This document shows, in pieces, positions 9,601 to 17,071 of a DNA stretch of 17,071 nucleotides. Each line of letters opens with the position of its first letter. The stretch's first letter is position 1. Position numbers and translations under genes: made by a program. The notes beneath the pieces are model-generated. The model did not search any database and was not told where the DNA came from. It saw nothing but the letters and a program-made list of their open reading frames with translations. Source of the DNA: Acanthamoeba lenticulata. Lineage: Eukaryota > Discosea > Longamoebia > Acanthamoebidae. The stretch spans positions 1-17,071 of the forward strand of contig NAVB01004189.1 of the NCBI GenBank assembly GCA_002179805.1, written 5' to 3'.

Positions 9601-11435
9601 TTGGTCGGGCATGGGTCCTAGCGCATGCGTGTGGGAGGTCATGAGCGTCAGCGTGAGCATGAGCGTGATGAGCATGAGGGGGACGCATGGGCTGCGCACC
9701 ACAAACGACAGATGCAATCGTGTCAGCGTCTCGTTCCAGCGCAAGACGTTGGCCGCGTAGGCAAAGACCTCCCGGTGCCCCGACACGCTGTCGAGCTTCA
9801 GCGAGGTGAAGTACTGGTTCTGCTCGAGCGCTCCCAACACAGCGCCCATGTCGAAGCTGCCAACGAGTTGACGAATCAGCAAAAAGGCTGTGCCTCGACA
9901 CGAGGCCGAGCTTGGCGGGCGTGACGTGGAACCTGATCGCCGAGGACGGGTGGACGCCAGGAATGTCGTTGAGGTTGAGCTCACTCGACTTGAGGCGTAT
10001 GACGAGGTCCTGCAGGAAGGTCACCACCTGCGAGCTCACGGGCGTTCGTCGCAGGTCGCAGTAGGCTACGGGCCGAGGCAGAATCACAATGCGTGCACGC
10101 GAGTGCGTGGGCGAGCCAGCCTAAGCCAAATGCAGGTGGGGCGAGTGTGCGTACCTCGATAGGTTTCCATAAAGCCCGCGGCTATGCTGTTGGCTGCGCA
10201 AAAGCAAGAAAAAGAAAAACAAATGCGAGATGGTGTCAGCAGTGTGCGCAAGACCTCTCGTGTGCAAGATCATGTACATACCGCCCGTGGGTGAGAAGGG
10301 CAGCAAGCTGGGAGGAAAATAAATAAATAAAATGTGGTCAGTAGATGGAGACAGAGACAAGAGATTGGAAAGAGCGTCGCAGTACTCAGATGGGTTGAGG
10401 CCAATCTTGAAGCTCTCGCCCAGCGCCGACGCGGGCATGATTCGATCAAAGGCCGTCCTGTCCCAGGAGAAGCGCACAAGCCCGTGAGCGCACGCACACA
10501 CACTACGTAGTATGATCACACGGCACACGAGGATGTGCGCACCGGACGGCAAGCAGAAAGTTGGGGAGTGTGGTCGCCATGAGGATGAACTGCTTCTTGC
10601 AGCCCTAAAAAAGAATTGGTTAACCAAACATACGCGGATCAGCTGCGCCCAAGAGGCCCTCTCGGGAGAGAAATGCCATGAGGTGATGATAAAGCGCAGG
10701 AGGGCCAGCGGTACCAGCTTGCCGTTAGGGAACATGGTGCAGTGCAAGTGGTAGCCTGCGGTCCGCTTGCCGCAATAGATCAATGTCAACTGCGCCGACG
10801 CACGACCACCCAGCAACTGGTGTCAGAGGTGGCCAACACAAACTCGGCGATACAAGTCTTTCGTGGGGCCGTGAAGGGGTACCGCCTCTCTGCTTCCGTT
10901 GATTTCAAGAAGGTCCAGGATGGGACAGTTGACCTTGACCTGCAGACGAGCGGTGGCGACGGCAGCCGCAGAACAGCTCAACAGTTGTCCCGACACGACG
11001 GGGGAAGGAGAGGAGGGCAGCAAGGGAGGGCAAGTGCCGGCATACCTTCCTCCTTCCCAGCGCACTCTTGACGACGACAAAGATACGAAAGCGGCCCACC
11101 GCGACCAGAGCCTTCTTGCGCTTCTTGGAATCGCTCTGCACGTCAGGTCCGTGGTCAGCACTATGTTTGTGTGCGAGTGGCCAGCTCTCTGCTGGTGGTG
11201 GAAAGGAGCCGCGCACTGTGATAAGATGAGCATTGCCCATAAAGCCAAACGCGGGCGTGGTGGCGCCTGCGTCGTCCTTCGTGCCCTCAACGCAGTTCTC
11301 TTGCACCCAGACTGCAGACCACGCGAAGAAGAACGGGAGAAGAAGAAATGGGTTAAAACCAAGCACATACCCATCGATGCGGTACGCACGCTGCTCAGCC
11401 GAGGTTGCATCTCCTGCGAAGGACGAACTCTCCAT
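6691..11435 (-). CDS. CARMIL/Acan125-like protein (PH-like, leucine-rich repeats, Pro-rich tail)
   Basis: CARMIL proteins link actin capping protein, Arp2/3 and myosin I at the leading edge. Exons in transcript order: 11435-11390, 11311-11217, 11135-11046, 10939-10844, 10789-10715, 10604-10543, 10457-10386, 10307-10282, 10193-10155, 10065-9933, 9856-9703, 9617-9546, 9449-9384, 9303-9245, 9136-9036, 8968-8853, 8747-8705, 8617-8537, 8435-8365, 8268-8173, 8088-8003, 7934-7877, 7753-7585, 7515-7427, 7340-7275, 7195-7040, 6966-6691. All phases agree, giving 830 aa. A PH-like N-terminus (about 48-160, e.g. KKRKKALVAVGRFRIF, ILDLLEING) is followed by a linker with SELNLNDIPG, then CARMIL-type LRRs (about 245-670), e.g. 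LEQNQYFTSLKL, LVELNVSNNRLDH, VAYLDLSHNK, LEVLDVSDNKMGD, LVVDGNGFTISGFQAIA. The tail (739-830) is rich in PPxP/PxxP (PPPPYSP, SPIPAPPPRD). It is shorter than typical CARMILs and I see no capping-protein-interaction motif. Exons 1-2 and the GC donor at 8852 are the least certain. Confidence 0.85.
7852..7861. repeat. G10 homopolymer in a CARMIL-like intron
   Basis: Ten G on the plus strand, hence C10 in the transcript, inside the intron between the exons at 7877-7934 and 7585-7753. It is non-coding in the model. Confidence 0.8.
8748..8852 (-). other. Probable GC-AG intron (105 nt) in the CARMIL-like gene
   Basis: The LRR segment ending ALRHFK must join SLVELNVSNNRLDH to keep a normal repeat. 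No GT is available at the end of the first piece; the sequence is AAG followed by GCACGC (donor at 8852-8851), and an acceptor GTGCAG precedes the second piece. Both ends are phase 0 and the 105 nt contain no in-frame stop, so readthrough is formally possible. The intron contains a (CT)10 tract. An alternative GT (GTGCGC) lies inside but would leave about 19 non-LRR residues. Confidence 0.6.
8819..8838. repeat. (GA)10 microsatellite in a CARMIL-like intron
   Basis: Ten GA units on the plus strand, (TC)10 in the transcript, lying within the probable GC-AG intron. It would act as a polypyrimidine-like stretch in the pre-mRNA. Confidence 0.9.
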
Positions 11436-11770
11436 CTTCTTGTGCTTCAAGCTCGGCGCAACAACAAACTTGACCCAAAGGAAAACGTGAAAAAACGTTA
11501 TCGGGCTTTATTTTTGTAACTATTCAATAAAATGTGAAAAATGCATGGGCGAAGGCCTGAGTCCGTAGTAGACATTTTTAGTCGGGCGTTTCTTTTTCTG
11601 CCGGGCGGTACAATTACAGTCGCGCCAGCGCCGCGCCGGGAAGAAGTGAACGAGGAGGAAAGATAGGAAGCGGTGTAGGAAGGAAGGGAAGGAAGCAACA
11701 ACAACGATTTGGTGAAGACGGGACGACGGCGGAGCGCGTGGAGCACTGGCTCGAGGTGGTGAGTCACGGC
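11436..11770 (-). promoter_or_regulatory. Region between PAK stop and CARMIL-like start: PAK 3' UTR and CARMIL promoter
   Basis: The 335 bp must hold the 3' end of the kinase transcript and the promoter of the CARMIL-like gene, both on the minus strand. On that strand an AATAAA (plus TTTATT near 11506-11511) occurs in a CAAAAATAAAGCC context about 75 nt upstream of the CARMIL ATG; it could be a polyadenylation signal of the kinase or a TATA-like element. A purine-rich plus-strand block (11640-11710) is a long polypyrimidine stretch in the kinase 3' UTR. No gene is supported here. Confidence 0.45.
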
Positions 11771-14601
11771 TTAGTCCTTAAGCTTCTGCGCCTTGCGCAG
11801 ACCGGGCAGCAAGCAGCCGGGAGGACCCGCCTTGCTCAAGAACGGATGCTGATAGAAAGCAACAACGCTTGAGTGAGCTATTGCGCACTGTGGGGAAATG
11901 AGAAAGGGAAGCTGAACCTTGAGCAGAGTAGCGGCGTCAGGCCGGGCACCGACGTCCTTGGCGAGGCACTTGCTGAGGAAGTCCTTGCACTCGGCGCTCC
12001 ACTTGTGGGGCTCCTTCATGCCGGGGATACCCTGCGTGGTGATCAAGAACAGCGCCTGCACAGGAGAAAAATAGACCCTCAGTTTCGCTGCCCAGCGGTC
12101 AACCTAACAAGACACGGCATCATTATGACGTACCCTGAGAGGCGGGAACTCCATGTAGGGAGGCTCGCCGTCGGTCATCTCCATGAGCATGATGCCCAGG
12201 GACCAGACGTCAACCTTGTAGTCGTAGTCCGTCCCTTGAATCACCTCCTGCAGTTTGGAAAAACACCCCGCATCAGCATAGAGCCGCTGCAGCCAGAGAA
12301 CCACGAACGCGCTCTTGTTCTCTCCTGTGTGCTCAAGTTAACGCACCGGCGCCATCCAGTACGGGGTGCCCACAACGGTCGTGCGCTTCGTCTTCTGCTG
12401 GGTGAGCTGCGCCGCGTAACCAAAATCGGCTGTTGTGTTGTTGCCGTTGGGGAGGGCGTCAGAGGGGAGCTACAAAACAAGGGGGGAGGTGCGAGAAAGG
12501 CACGGACCGAGCTTGATGCAACCATCCTCGCCAAGCAGCACGTTGTCGGACTTGATGTCCCTGTGGATGCGATGGAGGCTGTGGATGTACTTGAGCGCAC
12601 TGAGGGTCTGTGTACGTCATTAACGTGCGTGAGCATGATTGTGCCAGAAGAGCCCCGAGAATTGCATGATGGTACCTCTCGGCAGACAAAGGCAACTTCG
12701 GCCTCGCCCATGTGGCAGTCGCCGTTGGGGTACTGCTCGAGCCACTCAGTAAGCATGCCGTTGCTCAAGTACTCCATCACCACCTGTAGGTTCCCGAGTG
12801 AAGATTGTTAATTTCTGCGCAGCAACAGCAAGCTGAAGATGATGACAAGGCGTAAAGCTACGTACCCAGAGCTCGCCGCCAACAATGTAGGAGTCGATGT
12901 AGCTCACGATGTTGGGGTGGTTGGAGCTCTTCATCATGTGGATCTCGCTGGCCAGCAGCTTGGCGCTCTCGTCGTCCAGCTTCATCTTCTTGATGGCGAC
13001 CTTTCGGTTCGACCGCCTGTCGATGGCCATGAACACCTGTCCAGCAGCGCTGAAGCCAGTCACACACACACACACACGAGGCAGTGAGACCAAGAGCGAG
13101 ACGCTTGTGTTGGGCTGTCGAGCCATAAGAGAGGGATGTAGAGATAAAAAGAGGAGGCGAGGTACCCTTCTCCGATCTTCTCCTCGTTGGTGTATCTCTG
13201 GGTGGGATCATCGGTCGAGACGAGCTCCTCTGCAATAAAAAAAAAAAGAGGCAAAAATCTATGAGCGACAATGCTTTGCAGAGCGTTGGGATTGACGTGT
13301 GGGTCTTACCCAGCCTAAGCTTCCTCTTCTCGGGCAGCGGCGTGAGGGAGTGGGATGAAGCCGGTCGGCCTGTTCGCATGGGTCAAGTCAGCCAAACGAA
13401 AAGAGACAGCAGCAGCAATTGCACCATCGTATGCCATCTCGATCGTACCCGGCTGCTCGCTGATCATGTTCTGATAGAACTCCACAGCCTTGACGGCAGC
13501 GCCCTTGTGCTTGTTGAATTCCTCAATGCCGATGCCGGCCGAGCGAAGCATCTCCTCCCACTCTTTGGGCAGGCCCTGAGCAACGGTGAAGGGGGATGGA
13601 ACGGCATCGTCGTCAGCGACGACGTGCGGGAAAGGGGAAGGTGTCTGGGGGGGGGGGCAAGAAGGTACCGTCAAGCCCTTCTCACCATCAAACCCGCCGT
13701 GAACTTTGTGTTGCACCGCGAGAGGGGCGGACACGCTGTCGTAAGATCGCGCGTTCTTCATGATGGCGTCCATCCAGGACTGCATTTCGTCATCATTCTT
13801 GGCTGCAAAAAGTAGTCCCCAGTAAATCAGCACATAAATCGATACACAAAAAGAAGCCCAAGCGCCATACCTTGTATATACAGGATCTTGTTCTTAGATA
13901 TGGCAGAGTGAATCTCGAACACATGAGTCCTCTTGCCGCCGTCAGTGGCCTGAACTGAAGCGTTCTTCAGCGCCATGTAGCCCTTGGGCTGCTTGGCTAC
14001 GGACTGGGGAGGGAAGGAGGTGTAAGGAAGTGGTGGGGAACCAGGCAAAGCAGTGGATTAAAACAAAAAGAAGGTACCTTCTTGTCTTTAAAGTAGAAAA
14101 GCATGTCGTTTTGCAGGATGAACCATCTTGTCTTCCAGTTCTTCACGACGTGGCCTGCAACAACCGTGTTAGTACATTTTTGTTGAGTGCGATTTTCTCC
14201 CCTCCTCCCCTGCCTCTTCTTCTTCTTCACCGTCGAAGACGCACCCTGCTTCTGAAGAAGACCCGCCTTGTCCGGAGAGCTCCACTGATCGGGGTTCAGA
14301 TTCAACTGAGGGTCGTCCCCGAACCAGCCAGCAGTTAGGTCCATACTTTGCAAAAGCAAAACTGTTCCAGCTCCGGACGGCAGAAGCTTTTGCGGGGAGA
14401 AGGCGGCACCTTGTCCTCAGAGGCATCGAGAGTGGCGGCGCTTGTGTTCCTTCGAAGCATCTTGAGAGTACGGGATCGAGGAGAAGCGGGGGGAAGTGAT
14501 GAAGAAGAAGAGGAAGAGCTGAGTTGAACGGGGTTGCCGCAAGAAACGCAAAATAAGATTGTTTTTGGATCCTCTTTACCGCACTTGGAGCAATAACCCA
14601 T
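11771..14601 (-). CDS. p21-activated protein kinase with zinc ribbon, PH and CRIB domains
   Basis: Ser/Thr kinase of the PAK family, activated by GTP-bound Rac/Cdc42 and often acting on myosin I in amoebae. Exons in transcript order: 14601-14472, 14361-14245, 14154-14078, 14003-13871, 13802-13669, 13575-13449, 13369-13310, 13229-13166, 13049-12866, 12783-12676, 12607-12508, 12429-12347, 12247-12134, 12055-11918, 11848-11771; phases agree, giving 548 aa. Domains: zinc ribbon (Cys4, Cys7, Cys18, Cys21) then poly-Ser; PH domain about 72-170 ([19 protein letters not shown]); [20 protein letters not shown] about 176-192 with [10 protein letters not shown]; kinase about 272-535. Kinase motifs: IGEGAAGQVF, VAIKK (Lys301), HRDIKSDN (Asp395), ADFG (Asp413), [13 protein letters not shown] with Thr429 matching the PAK activation threonine, and DVWSLG. 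All catalytic residues are present. The first junction is the weakest; translation could instead start at the ATG at 14344, losing the zinc ribbon. Confidence 0.92.
13060..13077. repeat. (CA)n microsatellite in a PAK intron
   Basis: About eight CA units on the plus strand, (TG)n in the transcript, close to the acceptor of the intron that precedes the exon with the invariant lysine. It is non-coding. Confidence 0.85.
13647..13657. repeat. G11 homopolymer in a PAK intron
   Basis: Eleven G on the plus strand, C11 in the transcript, just downstream of the donor that follows the CRIB exon. It is non-coding in the model. Confidence 0.8.
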
Positions 14602-14846
14602 CAAGTAGGCGACTTGATAGTCGCGCAACTAAACGGACAAAAAACAAGGCCAAACCGAAGGACTGTTGCTCCGGAGTAGAGCAAGGGAAAGTGTGCCCCA
14701 ACCCCAACAAATTAATAATTTGTTACCGCATGCCTTGCATTTTTTAAAATCCGGGCCACTCGAGGGAGAGCACGACCAACCAGGCAACAACACCGCAGAT
14801 TGAAAACAACAGCAGAAGAATCGAGAGTTGCGGCTGGTTGGGAACG
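14602..14846. promoter_or_regulatory. Divergent promoter region between PAK and the 7TM gene
   Basis: Only 245 bp lie between the two start codons. A TATA-like ATTTTAAAAAATG (minus strand, 14740-14753) could serve the kinase. On the minus strand 14640-14755 also has an open stretch with CKACGNK, resembling half of a zinc ribbon, followed by an acceptor-like TTTGTCCGTTTAG; this raises the possibility of an upstream kinase exon or 5' UTR intron, but I could not connect it in frame to a start codon. For the 7TM gene I see no clear TATA box. Confidence 0.45.
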
Positions 14847-17064
14847 ATGAGGAGGACCAGCGGCTTCCCAAGCGTGCTCTCAGCCACCGTGTGTTCGTTT
14901 GCCCTCGTCCTTCTCTTGAGCCACATTATCGAGCCAGCAGCGGCCACCCGCGATACCTGGGATGACGACTTTGACGACAATTTGTACTGGATTGATCGTT
15001 TTGCCTTCAAGGAAGATGGCACTTGGAACGTGCAAATCGATCCTGTTCAAAAGGTACTTGTTGCCGTGGGTGAGCTCCACAATCCACGCACCTGACGCCA
15101 CACTCGCCAGGGCGTACCCCTCCGCATGTTAGTGTGTAGGGACTCAGACTATAGCGACACGGTCAAAGGTTATGATACGTCTGATGGTGTGAACGTATGT
15201 AGCCTCCCTTTTGAGCTCACACCTGTGGGCTCAACAGCGCGCGCTCTAAATAAGAGGGCGATGCTTGACTGTCCACTGTCGTGCAGGTCTGCAACAAGAT
15301 CGCGAAAAACGACACTCGGTGCTCTGTCTTCAGCTTCAAGGGCTTTGGCAACTTTACCGGGGCTGCGCGCGCTCGTGATATGTATTGGTTCGTGCTCGTC
15401 AACTGCAACCGCACCAGCCTCGACGTCGAAGTACGTTCTTTGTTCCCACCTCTCTTGACCCAACCGTACTGAGCCTTTAGCTCTCTTCGTGCACATCTGC
15501 CGCAGTTCTACGAAATATTCGAGAATCCTGACGATGAGTATCTCGGCTGGGATCACCTCCCTCTGCCCTACCTCTACGCCATCCTGATCATCATCTACAC
15601 GGCCCTGCTCATCGTGTGGCTCTCCAACATTGCCATGATCGATATGGTACATTTTTTGGCCGCAGGCTCTCACATGGGGCATGACCTTCACCACTTGACA
15701 CTGCCACTTTTACAACTCCTCCTACCGCAGGGCGCTGGCTCCAACCGGCTTCACAAGTATATCTCGCTGTGGCCTATCATGAAACTCTTCATCGTCATCT
15801 TCAACACAGCCTATTGGGCTTATCTCTCCCGGCGGGCACGTTCAACTCCATTATTAAGACCCTCCCTGGTTGTACACCAACACTCATCATGAGTCCCACA
15901 GGGAGTCATGCAATGGGGCGTTCGCGTCATCTACATCATCTACAACTCGTTCTGGTATGCCTACTTGTTCGGGGCCCTTCTGCTCATCGGCCTTGCCTGG
16001 GGCATCAGCCGGAAGGGCATGAACTGGATCGAAGTTTTCTTCTTCACTTTGGTGCAAATCATTTTGTACATCACGTGGGTCATCAACTTTGCTCTGGAGG
16101 GCTACTACTTTGTACGTATTTTGCCTTTTCCTCCACCGACACTTGCCCTGAATGGCCTTGTCTTATGTGACGTCATCGTAAGGTCGCGTCCGTGTTCGGC
16201 CTCGGCTGCATGCTGGCCGTTATCTTTTTCTTCACAAGCTTCAGCCTGCGGACCGTCAGCCAGGCCATCAAAAAGAGCCAGTCGGTTGGACCTGATGCGC
16301 CCCAGTCCGATGGACTGGTACGTGCTGCACGTTTGGGTCGTTCTTGCGGAATTCCTTCATTCTTTGACCGAACGCTTTCTTCTACCTCGTCTTCTCGTTG
16401 TTGTCGTTCAGACATCCCCCAAGTTGCCAGAGGGCAACACGCCGGGCGCCGAGCTTAACGATGTCAGATACCAACAGTCCAAGCTCAACCTCCAGGAACG
16501 CTATCGCGTGTTGAAGTACTGCGTTCCCTCCTCCTGTCACGCTGCTAGAGAGAGAGAGAGAGAGAGGAAGAGGCGACTAACGTCTTGTCTGGATTTGATG
16601 TAGACTATTCATGGTGCTGCACATTGCCTACATTCTTCCTATGATCGCGGTACCGCGTCCAGCCTCGTGACAAGTTTCTTTTCTATTTATACTCATTTAA
16701 TGCGCCTCACCAGTGGGCGATCATCATCGCGTGGCGCTTCCACTACCACGCGTGGGCCTACCGTATGCTGAATGAGGGCACCGAGCTCTTGCTTGTGCTC
16801 ATTCTCGGGTATGCTCCGCTCGTATGCGCTTGGCATGGACGTGAGCGAGAGTGTGTCTGACCGCCCCTTCTTTGCTTCCTTTTCTTTGCCTATGTTTCCA
16901 GGTGGATATTGCGATTGCGCAGGAGGAACATCTACTTCGAGTTTAATGACGAGGCCCTTATTGATTGGGAGAACCGAGGGGCGCCTGCCGGTTCAGCGCA
17001 ACCTACCAACTCGTACGGGGCATTCCTCCCTTGCTGGCGCATCGCCCTTGGAGTAGTTGACTGA
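14847..17064 (+). CDS. Seven-transmembrane protein with lumenal domain, GOST/lung-7TM-like
   Basis: Likely Golgi/endomembrane or surface 7TM protein. Exons: 14847-15053, 15111-15194, 15287-15430, 15506-15646, 15731-15835, 15902-16111, 16183-16317, 16412-16515, 16604-16649, 16714-16808, 16902-17064; all phases fit, giving 477 aa. Residues 1-35 are a signal peptide (SFALVLLLSHIIEPAAA). The lumenal part (to about 160) has paired cysteines and three N-glycosylation sequons (NDT, NFT, NRT). YLGWDHLPLPYLYAIL leads into TM1, resembling the segment before TM1 of GPR107/TMEM87-type proteins. Further helices: TM2 near 203-224, TM3 234-261, TM4 (WIEVFFFTLVQIILYITW), TM5 (VASVFGLGCMLAVIFFF), a hydrophilic loop, TM6 (LFMVLHIAYILPMIA), TM7 (TELLLVLILGWILRL), then a basic stop RLRRRN and a cytosolic tail. 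Family placement is by architecture; a GpcrRhopsn4-type protein is the alternative. The end of exon 5 needs a GC donor or a different acceptor. Confidence 0.75.
16547..16567. repeat. (AG)10 microsatellite in a 7TM-gene intron
   Basis: Ten AG units in the intron between exons 8 and 9 of the 7TM gene, on the sense strand. It is not a polypyrimidine tract in this orientation, and the acceptor follows about 35 nt later. Confidence 0.9.
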
Positions 17065-17071
17065 AGTGTGG

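Noticed and set aside
11873..12811. A 312-codon plus-strand open frame
   Set aside because: It is the exact antisense of the kinase exons, whose protein ([14 protein letters not shown]) is unmistakable; the plus-strand translation shows no domain.

Overview
This window is nuclear DNA of a eukaryotic protist, almost certainly Acanthamoeba or a close relative. Three things point there: an actin whose N-terminus reads MGDEVQALV, a 5S rRNA gene that matches the Acanthamoeba castellanii 5S sequence as I remember it, and a gene-dense, GC-rich layout with coding regions cut into many small exons by introns of roughly 50-230 nt. I built exon models by hand from protein-family continuity, GT/AG sites and reading-frame phase. 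In all five spliced models every junction keeps frame from start to stop, but none has been tested against cDNA.

Layout: (1) 1-611, minus strand, 5' part of an actin gene. (2) 938-1056, minus, a 5S rRNA gene just upstream of the actin promoter, with an imperfect 30-bp tandem repeat at its 5' side. (3) 1157-2767, minus, a membrane-anchored extended SDR of the 3-beta-hydroxysteroid dehydrogenase type, 7 exons, 369 aa. (4) 3246-6530, plus, a COP1-type E3 ubiquitin ligase (RING, coiled coil, seven-bladed WD40), 13-14 exons. (5) 6691-11435, minus, a CARMIL/Acan125-like protein (PH-like, leucine-rich repeats, proline-rich tail), 27 exons, 830 aa. (6) 11771-14601, minus, a p21-activated kinase (zinc ribbon, PH, CRIB, kinase), 15 exons, 548 aa. 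(7) 14847-17064, plus, a seven-transmembrane protein with signal peptide and glycosylatable lumenal domain, 11 exons, 477 aa.

Genes 3/4 and 6/7 are divergent pairs sharing short upstream regions (478 and 245 bp). Genes 4/5 converge with only 160 bp between stops. Genes 6 and 5 lie head to tail. Three genes belong to cortical actin biology (actin; a Rac/Cdc42-responsive PAK, the family that includes amoeba myosin-I heavy-chain kinases; and a CARMIL-like protein, whose founder Acan125 binds the myosin-I SH3 domain). Whether their proximity has functional meaning is inference. I see no mobile elements, CRISPR arrays, prokaryotic operons or viral genes. The most notable points are the zinc-ribbon PAK architecture, a CARMIL-like protein without a recognisable capping-protein-binding motif, COP1 in an amoeba, the 5S gene beside actin, and an unusual splice-donor preference (GTAC) with possible GC-AG introns.
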